Assembly (NCBI RefSeq): GCF_031846485.1
Contig: NZ_JAVRHQ010000001.1
Coordinates: forward strand, 496,001-560,000
Reading direction: 5' to 3'
Length of the DNA stretch: 64,000 bases
From: Autumnicola tepida
GTDB taxonomy: Bacteria; Bacteroidota; Bacteroidia; Flavobacteriales; Flavobacteriaceae
Under the pieces are notes generated by a model. It was not told the origin of the DNA and searched no databases. It saw only the letters and a program-made list of their open reading frames with translations. Shown here in pieces: positions 17,401 to 27,500 of this stretch. Position 1 is the stretch's first letter; every line of letters starts with the position of its first letter. The position numbers and the translations under genes are program-made.

Positions 17401-18389
17401 GTGCCGTTATCAATATCAGCCGGGATAATGGCAGCATTGCCTGAAGCGTCCAATGTAATACTGATGTTTTTGGTAATTACTGTTGGGTCTGTGTTATCTT
17501 CAACAGTAACTGTGGCAGTAGCGGTAGCTGAATTTTCATTATTATCGGTCACCGTCAGTGTCACCGTGTTTGGCCCTACATCTGTACAGCTGAAATTTTC
17601 CTTATCTAAAGTATAACTTTTAATTCCGCAGTTATCGCTCGAGCCGTTGTCAACATCAGCCGGGATAATGGAAGCGTTTCCTGAAGCATCCAATACAATA
17701 CTGATATTTTTGGTAATTACAGTTGGGTCTGTGTTATCTTCAACAGTAACTGTGGCAGTAGCGGTAGCTGAATTTTCATTATTATCGGTCACCGTCAGTG
17801 TCACCGTGTTTGGCCCTACATCTGCACAGCTGAAATTTTCCTTATCTAAAGTATAGCTTTTAATTCCGCAGTTATCGCTGGAGCCGTTGTCAACATCAGC
17901 CGAAGTAATGGAAGCGTTGCCTGAAGCGTCCAATGCAATACTGATATTTTTGGTAATTACTGTTGGGTCTGTGTTATCTTCAACAGTGATAATTTGGGTA
18001 TCTGAATCTGAAGCTCCTTCAGCGTTGGAAACAATCCAGGTAATTACAGTTGTACCTAAAGGAAAGGAATAAGTATTTGGACTAATTTCACTGCCATTTA
18101 CTTCCAGTCTCAGGTTATCATATTCACCGGTAATGGTGGGGGAGCCTAACTGTATGCCGGTCGCACTACAGCTGCCATTGCCGGTGTTCACTGTTTTATC
18201 TGCCGGTGCTGTAATCTGTGGGTTTTCCAGCTCACTTTTAGCGTAGGAGATTTCTTTTCCGTCAAATGCCCTGTAAGGGGATTCGTTAAAGGTTAAGTTA
18301 TTGGCCGGTAAAAAATATCCTATAAAAACAATGAGAAATATTGAAATTCCTGTTGCTTTTATACGGGGAGTAATTTTGCCCATACACAT
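11418..18389 (-). CDS. Giant T9SS-exported surface protein 1 (HYR/SprB/LamG modules)
   Basis: A 2,323-residue secreted multidomain protein. Approximate order: N-terminal signal/membrane segment (residues 10-30); HYR-type domain; four near-identical 80-residue Ig-like repeats (about 136-456); two more HYR-type domains (to 610); a run of SprB repeats (about 615-930, motif NGCxxxxxxVTITEP); a PKD-like stretch; an unassigned Cys-rich module (about 1020-1150); two SprB repeats; an Ig-like domain beginning ANAGPDQVLSCG; a LamG/concanavalin-like domain (about 1398-1570); a long conserved C-terminal region (GYTMKGTSG, RLVGNPYPS); a Glu-rich linker (about 2173-2250); and a type A T9SS sorting domain ending in VVKIYSENKLINKKMIINN. 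ATG at 18383 (MGKITP) is an alternative start shared with its paralogue. The likely role is adhesion or gliding at the cell surface; the ligand is unknown. Confidence 0.9.
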   Translation of the reverse strand: MCMGKITPRIKATGISIFLIVFIGYFLPANNLTFNESPYRAFDGKEISYAKSELENPQITAPADKTVNTGNGSCSATGIQLGSPTITGEYDNLRLEVNGSEISPNTYSFPLGTTVITWIVSNAEGASDSDTQIITVEDNTDPTVITKNISIALDASGNASITSADVDNGSSDNCGIKSYTLDKENFSCADVGPNTVTLTVTDNNENSATATATVTVEDNTDPTVITKNISIVLDASGNASIIPADVDNGSSDNCGIKSYTLDKENFSCTDVGPNTVTLTVTDNNENSATATATVTVEDNTDPTVITKNISITLDASGNAAIIPADIDNGTSDNCGIKSYSLDKENFSCTDVGPNTVTLTVIDNNENSATATATVTVEDNTDPTVITKNISIVLDASGNAAIIPADIDNGSSDNCGIKSYTLDRENFSCTDVGENTVALTVTDNNENTATATATVTVKDEELPVITTASEITVANDAGKCGASISITPPTATDNCTVGSPSGSRSDGKALTAEFPVGTTEITWNVSDANANNAVAVIQKITVEDKEAPELPAIEDVISGCEYTLTPPVATDNCSGEITATTSNPLTYSAEGTHTITWKFTDAAGNTSTIKQDVVISPLGAELEVANISCKGASDGSIEMMFAYGGHDTFEYSIDGSNWQASNTFSSLAPGTYNVQMRDSSEPGCILVLDGNLEITEPEVLTAAIASTTDVLCKGFATGEITASATGGTAPYTFSWGSLGYGENKTDLPAGEYELIVTDANGCKTEPIAVTITEPASFIEITEVTSTSGCFEANNGTATVKAVGGTGQYSYLWEDGQTTQTATGLAPGDHTVVITDENGCEKERTVTVSSPTKLEISGFLTTETTSYGSATGSATVQVTGGSPNYTFEWSDGQTGQTAQNLTAGTYTVTVTDQNGCTASRSVVVIDSLDAEILPTSICESTNDIIRTSSFTILDGSARGGTAPYNYEWTFKGDASISKYTGLQTPKINYESIGDKEISVKITDANGVSLTKTIIQYVGACFVTDCGSNDLTAEDYYIGDSSGTRITAENCGSSDDKFIYIYIPSNPKRYSLSVEFIYSIENIETGEVENHRELGCFYEKEDIPDKAQTFQIDYSCGDIVKIDGVRFTFAQNKNRECGQGSKPKCFSTNNETTVFSPLYAVAFANELLCNGSEDGKITIRASGGVSPYQYFLNGKEYDTNIIEGLPGGTYNIEVRDAEGESHFMTKEINQPSNPLQLNLVEQTDVTCFGGTDGSATVAAEGGTPATSGDAYIYVWDNGQTGPTATNLEAGDHDVRVLDANGCETWITVTITQPEELIANAGPDQVLSCGITTTQLSASLPTENSEEFTGEWSIVNGPAGGSFADATNPETSFTGTQGTYTLRWTVDCGKSDDVKITLSNCNTIDFDGKDDYIVFGDNFNGSTNFSLEAWIKLSPEASSGLKTVISKRSTTDFSSSGYDLVIDNRTPKFRWNGNTLSSSDPIGTNRWYHLAVITKSEGTYILVDGLEVGKASAASLTANNYPFIIGAMYNADNPEEPSNYFHGWVEEVRIWDTALSENQLHFMMNQRLEQNGANVRGEIIPLDVPEGLRWDKLKGYYQLEKIENGYTPNKASLAVKGRMVNITTNQERTAPLPYISARTGYWYSNNTWKRPQVWDPPNSTGINGKKINWNIASISHTINSGDKDINLLGLLSESNKLTMINPNQAQNEFNGGKNLKISHYLKLNGIIDLVGESQLVQDEGSVLENSSTGYLERDQQGTANSYNYNYWTSPVSIQGSGNNSGFTIAEVLRDGTNSKNPIRLSFGHDYTFADKSYSGAKRISTYWLYKFEGTADSYGEWDYVGKEGHLDAGEGYTMKGTSGNVEISERQNYVFTGKPNNGEIRIKVSENENRLVGNPYPSAIDAEQFIRDNLKDVPGGTNSRNIFNGALYFWDHFGKKDSHNLAEYVGGYATFNLVDGVPAISTDSRIDATGDQGDKRPEKYIPVAQGFFVNTIIDEAIAEEYQINGGDILFKNGQRLSVKESTEESQFLKPLHLTKGNKAQYKKDERYKIRLNFSSPTGYHRQILVAADNLTTNGFDLGYDAPMMDYNLEDMFWIINDSEFVIQAVPDFNPGQVLPLGLAIDQEGEFKIEIAELENVPADMEIYLKNNADTTYHDLRAGEYKSTIEPGYHTSQFELVFEKPEESTEEEGQDPDNTEENEEDNSDDQEEEEGEGNSENPEEGSEGSEEESGNPETETPVEIPGEKDDLAELSADYMMDTKEIIISNPAETRIDEIRIYSINGKLIESFKEIPLQQEIHLTVSRPVSTAVYVVKIYSENKLINKKMIINN
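17020..17980 (-). repeat. Four exact-period (240 bp) coding repeats in giant protein 1
   Basis: Landmark CTGATATTTTTGGTAATTA (one base differs in one copy) recurs at 17221, 17461, 17701 and 17941, a period of exactly 240 bp or 80 codons. Each unit encodes an Ig-like module running from DNTDPTVITKN to TATVTVE with a conserved DNCGIKSY core. Nucleotide divergence between units is very low, synonymous sites included, which indicates recent duplication or gene conversion. Confidence 0.9.
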
Positions 18390-18438
18390 TTAGTCAGATA
18401 AAATAGATGACAAAATACGCACAAATGAAGTTAAAAGG

Positions 18439-18446
18439 CAAATTTA
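18439..18446 (-). promoter_or_regulatory. Candidate -7 element TAAATTTG before giant protein 1
   Basis: On the minus strand this is an exact TAnnTTTG match about 50 bp upstream of the start, inside the 129-bp gap between the two giant genes. No -33 box and no terminator are seen in that gap, so read-through from the upstream giant gene is also possible. Confidence 0.35.
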
Positions 18447-18518
18447 ATCGATGAAATACATTTTTAATATTCTCGTTATCAGTAATAAAGCACGGCTTAC
18501 CTAAAGGGATAAAAATAC

Positions 18519-21500
18519 TTATCGCATGATGATTTTTACATTTTTGATGCCCTTGCTATAAATCATCTTAACAATATAGATTCCTGAGCTAAAATCCTTT
18601 ACCGGAAGGTAAAATTGTTTTTCCGACGGCAATTCTTCAAAAGCTTCCACCAGTCTTCCCCTGATGTCAAAAACCATCAATTCTGAAATTTCCAGAACTT
18701 CAGGGTTATCAATTCTTAAATTACGGGTTTTGTGATTATAGGTTATTTGAATACTTTCTGCGGAATTTTCCTCTTCATCGGGATTTTCTCCGGTATTTCC
18801 TTCTTCTTCAGTTTCTTCCCCAGGCTCTTCTTCCTGCACATCAGAAAATACAATATCAAACCTGGTGGTGTAATAACCCGGTGCCAGGGTAGCAGTGAAA
18901 CTGCCTTCAGATAAATTATGATGAGTTCCCGTCTCGTTGTCTCTTATGAAAACTTCAAAATTCTCTGGCAGGTTTTCCAGGCTATCAATAGAAATTTCAA
19001 ACTCCTTTTCCTCGCTAATGTAAAGCCCCAGGGGAAGTGTCCTTTTCAGTCCAAAATCTTTTACGGCCTGGATCACGAATTCCCCGTTTTTGATCATCCA
19101 GAACATATCTTCGGCATTATAATCCATCATAGGGGCATCATAGCCCAGGTCGAAATCGTCTGTTGTAGCCAAATCTGCCGTAGCGAGAATTTGCCGGTGA
19201 TAGCCGGTAGGCGACACAAAATTCAGCCTTATTTTTGGCCGCGTATCTTCTGCCATCTCTTTTTGTTGCTTCTGGATATTCTCCGGGCGTAAAAACTGGG
19301 AATTCCCTGGATTTTCCCTTACATAGGTTCTTTGGCTGTTTTTAAATACCACTTCTCCTCCAGATACAGTAATATCTCCTGCCACCGTCTCGTCCAGGAT
19401 GGTATTTACAAAAAATCCCTGCGCAACGGGTATTCCGTTCCCCGGCAGTTTGGTGCCGCTGTTGCCATTGGAATGTATTCTTTTGTCATTTGATACACCG
19501 GGCACGCTTCCGGCAAGGGTAAAGGCGGCATAACCGCCAATATATTCAGCAAGAACATGTGTGTCTTCCTGCCCAAAATGATCCCAGAAGTAGATAGTGC
19601 CATTGAAAATATTCCTGGTATTTCGGCCTCCGTTTATATTTTTAAGATTGTCTTTTATAAATTCCCTGGCATCAATAACCGATGGGTAAGGATTTCCAAC
19701 CAGGCGGTTCTCATTTTCTGAAATTTTAATTTTGATAGTGCCATTGTTGGGTTTTCCTTCAAAAATATAATTTTGAAGGTCTTTTATTTTTGCTGAACCT
19801 GAAGTTCCCTTCATGGTGTAACCTGTGCCTGGCTCTAAATGAGTTGTGGCATCTATATGCTTCCACACTCCATATTCATCTGCAGTACCATGGAAAATAT
19901 TGAGCCAGTAAGCGCTAATCCTTAGGTTTCCTGAATAATTGCCATCTGCAAAGGTGTGTGAATTTCCAAATGAAATGGGTTTGGGAGTAGATGGGTTGGT
20001 ACCATCATGAAGTACAGCTGCAATACTATAACCAGAATTAATTGGTTTGTCTTTATAGCTTACCGGAGAACTCCAGTAATTATAGTTGTAACTGTTTTGT
20101 GTTCCCTGCTGGTCCCGCTGAATATAACCACTGCTCTCGGGATCAAGAATACTGCCTTCAGATTGGATTAATTGAGATTCCCCGTTTAAATCGATTATTC
20201 CATTAAGTTTTAGATAATGAGTGACGGTAAGGCCGCTCCCGTTATGATTGTTGTCTCCCTGCATATCAAATTTGCCGTCTTCAGATAAAAGGCCCAGGAG
20301 CGTAATGCTGTTTTTATTATTAGGCGTGCCTGGATTATAAACGTTATCTCCAATTTTAACAATATTCCAGTCTATTTTAGTTTGATTATCTATTCCGAGG
20401 CTGTTTGGGGCGTCCCAAACATCTCTCTGGCTGATTGTTTTTCCATTGAACTTTTGAGGCAGCTGCCAGGTAGATTTGTTGTACCATTCTTTGTTACTGG
20501 TGTACAAAACGTAGGGCAGGGGAGCAGTGTTTTCCTGCATCTGCTGAATGTTTTTCAGAAGCCCGTCGGCTTTTGAACCCTCTGATCCTAAATTTTCAGT
20601 ATAGCCTGAACTAATGAGATCTTCCCTTGCCAGAAGCTGATAATACCCGGGCAGATTGCTATAGTTGGGCAGGGTTGGTGCATTGGTAATATTCATTTCC
20701 TGCTCTAGTACTTCACCATCTACTTTAGAGCCATTTTTCCAGAGGCGCTGGTTCATAAAAAATCTTATCTGGGCAGTTGGAATAGCGCCTTTCCAAATTC
20801 TCACTTCTTCAATAAAGCCGTTAAAATGTTCCTTAGTGCCCCTGGTACTAGCTGGTGAATGTGCTGCACCAATTAAAAACGGAGCTTCAAAATTTCCTGA
20901 ACCGCCGGGAATATTATTGGTGTTCTTCTGAATTTCTACCCCGTCTACATACAAACTCATTTGAGAGTCGGAATATACTCCAGCAATATGGTACCAGCGG
21001 TCTGTGGCAATTTTTTTAGTACTGGTAACACTCCGGTTTCGCACCCTAAAACTAGGTGCGCCATTATTGAGAATAAGATCGTAGCCCAAATTGGATTCAC
21101 CTTCCACTCGTTTGGAAATAATGGTATTAACCCCGGAAATTGCATTAGGCTTTACCCAGGCTTCCACAGAAAAATCGTTTCCTCCCATAGCATAATTCTC
21201 ACCGGCATCCACATAATCGTCTTCCCCGTCAAAATTAAGCTTGCTGCAGGATTCTGGGAAATGCACTGTAAGAGTGTCAGAAAGTTCGGGACAATCGGTT
21301 TTAGGAATCACTGCCCATTCCAGTTCATAGGTAGTATTTGCTTTCCCGTAGAAAATGGTATTGGGAAGGTGCGCATCTTCAAAATAGCCATCCTGGCCAG
21401 AAATTACGTGCCATTCGCCCTCGCCAAGGGATTCATCTACAGGAACTGCTTCCAATTGCACCTGTGTGATGCCACATTGTTCCAGAGACAGGTCTGTTCC

Positions 21501-24500
21501 CGCATCTACAATAATTTCTTCCGGCTGGGTAATGGTGATATTTGAAGTAAGGCTGGTGCAGTTTGCAGGCGTGCTAACACTAAAGGTGTAGTTTCCTGCA
21601 GTAAGGTTGGGAACAGTTATAGTTGGACTTGCCACATTTTCTTCAGTATAAACCATCGCACCCTCACTATCTAACAGCTGAAAATTATATTCGGGGCTGG
21701 CCCCTTCAAGAAAACCTCCGGTAACTTCTATAGTTGCCGTGCCATCATTTGCTCCAAAGCAAGTTACCGCGTCAAATTCTGTGGCAACAATTTCTAACGG
21801 GGCCGGCTCCTCTATAACGATATTTTCTGAAGATACCGAGCAACCATTCGCATCGGTAACAGTAACAAAAAGATTGTCAGCTTCCCCTGTTTTTCCCAAT
21901 CTTGTGGCCGTTTGGCCGGTCTGTCCATCGCTCCATAGATAGGTAAAAGGAGCTGTTCCTGTATTTTCAGCAATAATTACAGTGGCTGTAGCGTCATTGC
22001 TTTGATAGCAGTTGGCGGGAGTAACTTCAATTGTCATTTCAGGCGAAATATTGAAGAAGATGGTCAACTCGTCGGTACAGGTGGCTTTAGCATCGTTTGA
22101 GGTAAGGCTAAGGCTCACACTTCCCGCAGCGATATCATCTTCACTGGCAGTATAAATTGCATCCAGTTGTGTATTATTTGAGAATGTGCCTGAACCTGAA
22201 GTACTCCATGTGCCTCCAGCCTCAGAACCTATAATTGTACCGGCTAGCGTGACTTCGGCTGCATTGGAGCATACAGTCTGATCTTCGCCGGAATTGATCT
22301 TTAGTATTTTAACTTCTGTAGTAGCCGTTTGGGAAGCGCAACCGTAGAAATCTGTTACTTCCAAATTATAAGTTCCGGCCATGTCAGCAGTTATATCCGG
22401 AACTTTTAAAGTAACTGCTTCGTTAAGTTCCTGAAGGGTATTTACTGTTGTGGTATGAGAAAAATTACTACCTGCAGGACCGGTCCATTTAAAAGTTATG
22501 GGAAAACGCCCACCTTCAATATTAGCGTATAATTCCAGTTCTTCTCCTTCACATAAAATTGAATTATTGTCGGGGTCAATTTCAAATACTATTGTTTCCA
22601 ATGTTCCAAAAGAGATGTCATCTAGGCCAAAATCGTTACCCCCTGTATTTGTATTTAGATTAACAATTTCCAACACGGCAGTTGTTGAATTTCCGGAATT
22701 CCAAAACGGATTGCTATAAAATTGAACCCAGTTAGCGCGATTTACTTGGCCGTTACTCGTAGGTGTGGCTGCTTGGGACAATTCTGCTATGGTACCTGTA
22801 TTAACTCCATTAACTTTGAATTGTAAACGAGCTGGGCTGGATGGGTTTAAATTCATACCCCAGGCATTGAAATAATAATTAGTGTTTGGCTGAATGTTTT
22901 CTATTGTTTGTCTCCAAACTACTTTACCTGAAGCAGGAGCTCCATTAATTAACATAAAATTTCCATGACCATTACCATACGTATGATCCTGTCCATAAAA
23001 ATGAGGATGCCAGGAATACGGATTTTGCCTAGCATCATTTGATATAGTGTAAGTTTGTTCAGCCCACAGGGCTGATGTTCCCTGATTATTATTTGTATAT
23101 GCTGTAGGGTTTGGTTTATAATTATATTCCGTATAAAAACCAGTATTGCCATCTTCGAAGTCGCCATTTGTAATTAACTCATTGGAAACATTGATATATC
23201 CTGTACCCTCACAACCTAAATCATCAGTTACAATAAGCGTATATGTTTTTGCAATTTCAACATCCAGGGTTCTGTTTGTGCCTAAGACTTCCCCATTAGC
23301 TTCCCAACGATAAGATGAATATTCATTATCTGAAACCAGCTCAATAAATTGGGAACTGCCGCAATAATTTGCTGTAATTGTAGGTTCGGGAGGGGTGCGA
23401 ACTATAACTTCTACACTGTCGGTTCCCGGGCAATCTACACTTTCATACTCATAAGTGGCAGTAAAAGTTGTCGCCATATTTACCTCAATATTTTGTAGAT
23501 TTTGATCGTGAGATATCCAGTTTTCATCATCAGACCTTGTCCAGGTAATGTTAGGTTGTTCAGCTCCTTCTCCGGTTATGTTAACGTTTCCAATTGCCCA
23601 AAAACCTATTCCATAATAGCCCCTCTCGTGGGTGTTATATAAAAACCGGATTTGAACATTTTCTTTATTTCCTGGCAGTTTTATTTCCTGGTTATTATTA
23701 GTTCGTCCTGGAACCATTTGCTCTTCAGATCCAATTGAGGATGTGTAACTAACCAAATTTTGCCAATTCCCATAATTTATGCGAAACTGGACTCTGGCAA
23801 TATCTGCTTCAATATCATATATACTTCCTGCATCTCTATAAGCATGATCAAAATTTAAAGTTACACTAGAATATCCTATTGTACTAAAACTGGGGCTAAT
23901 CAAGGCAACATTATCATAATTACCTTCATATTGATAACTGTTTACAGCAAAAAATGGAGAATTTATGTTCTGAAAAGCATATTCGTATTCTTCTGTACAT
24001 ATATATCTGTTCCTATATCCGCATCTGTAATCACGCTCATAAGCAAGATCTCCGTTCTGTCCTGTCCTCCATCGTCTACTTTCGTGGGACGGATCTGTGC
24101 TCCATGCATTCCTGGCGCTCGAGGAACTAAAATCCCAAGAGTCAATTTCAGGTGGCAAATTTTCTGTATTCTCTAATGTTGCATTTGAATATAAATCTAC
24201 AGATGTTGTTCCAGGACAAATTTCGATAAATTCCGAGTTCGGATTTTCGGCGGCACCACTACTTACTATAGAAGCATTTACAACTGGAGCAGGTTTTACC
24301 AGGACACGAATTTCATACGGATTTGGGTTATCACACTCATTAGAACTTATAAAAATTTTATAAACTGCTGTAATTTCTGATGATCCGGAATTTATAAGCT
24401 TCTCATTTATATTACCGGAGCCATTAGTTGCCGAGTTTTCTCCTACTTGTTGTCGTTCCCAATGGAAGGTGGTATTGGGGGTATTGCTTGATGGGCTAAA

Positions 24501-27500
24501 TTCGAAATTTTCTCCGCCACATGCTATATAATTGTACACAAAATCTTGTTCAGGATCAGTGGACGGATTATTTAATTTAGGAATGGGGTTTACTAACGTT
24601 TTTATTTCCTGATTGGCAGTACATCCCTCAGGAGAAGTTAATGTAACTACATAAGTAACTTCTATTGGCTTATCCGACATATTCGTTAGATTTTCCCCAA
24701 TATCTCCATTTCCACCACCGGTTGTATTGCTTGAAATATTCGGATTCGCCAATCTCTGCCATGAGAATTCTGTATCTGGAATACTGCTGGTCAATTCATA
24801 AGTAAATGATGAATTCGAACAAGTCTCTGGTGCGTCAAGAGGTACTGTTAATTTGGGTGTTTCATTCACCGTCACCTCTTGCTCTGTAGTACAACCAGAA
24901 CTATTTTTTCCAATTATCGTATAGAATCCGGCATTCACGCTATTTGGATTTTGTACCTGATTTCCATTTTTAAAATACGAAAAACTTAATCCCTGTGTTG
25001 AATCCTCTGTTAATTCCAGACTTGTTAAATCGGCAGGGGAACATAAAAGTTGTTCAGTTTTAAAGCTGAACTCCGGTAATGGATTCACCGTAACTGTTAC
25101 CGAAATTGGGGTTCCAGGGCAGCCATTTGCCTCCGGCGTCACCTTATAAATGATTTTCGCCGGGGAGCCGGTAGTATTGGTAAGGTTTTGTTCAATTTTA
25201 TCTCCACTGCCATCGCTGCCGCCACTAATGCTGCCTGATGGAATAATTTCTGAAACCGTCCAGCTATAGGAAGTTCCCGCTACGGCCCCCGTAAAAGTTA
25301 TGCCCGTAGTCTCTCCGGAACACAGTGCCTGGCTCGCAGGAGAAATTGTAATATTGGGGGTTGGGTTTACGGTAATGCTAAAAATTTCAGGTTCTCCCGT
25401 ACAGCCGTTCGCTTTTGGAGTGACACTTATTTCTGCGGTTGCGGGACTCGTGCTGTTGTTATCAGGGGTGAAAGAAGAAATTTCAGTAACCGAACTTTTG
25501 TTGGAAAGGCCTATAGAGGAGCCACCTTCAATATCATATGTTGTCCCTTCAACCGGGCCGGTGAGCGAAATGGCCGTTGTGGCAACTCCGTTACAAAAGG
25601 TAAAATCTTCAAGCGGTTCTACTTTTGCCTTCGGTTTAACTTCAATAGTAAAGGTTTCCGCAATTCCCTCACATCCATTGGCAGAAGGCGTGACAGTAAC
25701 GGTGGCAAAAATACTTTCACTGGTGTCGTTGGTGGCGGTAAAGGAATTGATTTTCCCATTGCCGTTGGCCTTCAGGCCAATATTGGTGTTATTATTAGTC
25801 CAGCTTTTGCTGGTCCCGCTAACAGAAGCGCCGGGAAATTTTATTTCTTCCACAGTTTCACCTGCGCAAACCGAAATATCCGAAGGTTTTGTAATAGTGG
25901 GAGTGGGATTTACAGTAATGGTAAAATTCACAGGCTCTCCCTTACAGCCATTCCCATAAGGAATAATTGTAAATACAGCTTCAATAACTTCACTGCTGTT
26001 GTTTCTGGCGGTAAATTCCGGAATATCGCCAGAACCGCTGGATGGGATTCCTATATCAATACTGTTATTATTTACATCTATATAAGACCATTCGTAATAT
26101 TTGTCTTCCAGTTCATTTCCAGCAAATTTTATTTCCGGGATCACTTCTTCATTGCAGAATTCAGATCCATCTATGGAAGGAACCTGTACAGTTGGTTCCG
26201 GAATTAATATATTTTGAGTTGTAGTAACCGAATTTCCTGAGGGATCTGTAAAAACCCATTCAATTGTATAACTTCCAAAATCGTTAAATTCCAGGTCATT
26301 ATTTGTGGTTGCGGTAATCTCTGCGGAACAATTATCTGTAGTAATAGGATAATCAGTGATTTGCATACCACAGCTCCAGGTAAGATCTGGCAAATCTGGC
26401 GCTGCAGGCGCCTGATTATCTTCTACCGTAACCACCTGCGTTGTGGTTTGAACATTGTCCGAATTATCGGTCACGGTCCAGGTTACCGTAGTATTTCCTA
26501 ACGGAAAAGTAGCCGGGGCGTCATTGGTTACCGATTTTACCCCGCAATTGTCGCTGGTTGTTGGAGTTTCTAAGGAAACCCCTGAGGCAGTACACTGGTT
26601 ATTATCGGTATTTACCGTTTTGTCTGCCGGGGCCGAAATTGTAGGTTTTTGCGAATCCACTACAGTGATGACCTGCGTTGTGGTTTTAACATTGTCCGAA
26701 TTATCGGTCACGGTCCAGGTTACCGTAGTATTACCTAACGGAAAAATAGCCGGGGCATCATTGGTTACGGATTTTACCCCGCAATTGTCGCTGGTTGTTG
26801 GAGTTCCTAAAGAAACCCCTGAGGCGGTACACTGGTTATTATCGGTATTGACGGTTTTATCTGCCGGGGCCGAAATTGTAGGTTTTTGGGAGTCCACTAC
26901 AGTGATAACCTGCGTGGCGGTTTGAACATTGTCCGAATTATCGGTCACGGTCCAGGTTACCGTAGTATTACCTAACGGAAAAGTAGCCGGGGCGTCATTG
27001 GTTACCGATTTTACCCCACAGTTATCCCTGGTTGTTGGAGTTCCTAAGGAAACCCTTGAAGCGGTGCACTGATTATTATCGGTATTTACCGTTTTGTCTG
27101 CCGGGGCCGAAATTGTAGGTTTTTGAGAGTCCACTACAGTGATAACCTGCGTTGTGGTTTGAACATTATCCGAATCGTCGGTCACGGTCCAGGTTACGGT
27201 TGTATTTCCAAAGGGAAAAGTAGCCGGCGCGTCATTGGTTACCGATTTTACCCCACAGTTATCCCTGGTTGTTGGAGTTCCTAAAGAAACCCCTGAGGAG
27301 GTACACTGGTTATTATCGGTATTTACCGTTTTGTCTGCCGGGGCCGAAATTGTAGGTTTGGTATTATCTTCAAAAATGATTTCTATAGATTCTGAAGAAG
27401 AATCTCCGTTGCTGTCAGTAACAGTGATCTCATAAGTACCCGGTGAAAGATTGGCGATATCTTCATTTGAAGAAGAAAAACCTCCGGGACCCGTCCAGTT

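Noticed and set aside
25300..25959. 219-codon open frame on the plus strand opposite giant protein 2
   Set aside because: Antisense to the PKD-like repeats, low complexity, no initiation region or promoter; the opposite frame is clearly the gene.
17020..27360. Regular repeat spacing suggestive of CRISPR
   Set aside because: Units are 237-240 bp, fully coding and lack unique spacers.
26455..27435. Repeated plus-strand open frames across the HYR array
   Set aside because: They repeat with the 237-bp period because the coding repeat does; not separate genes.
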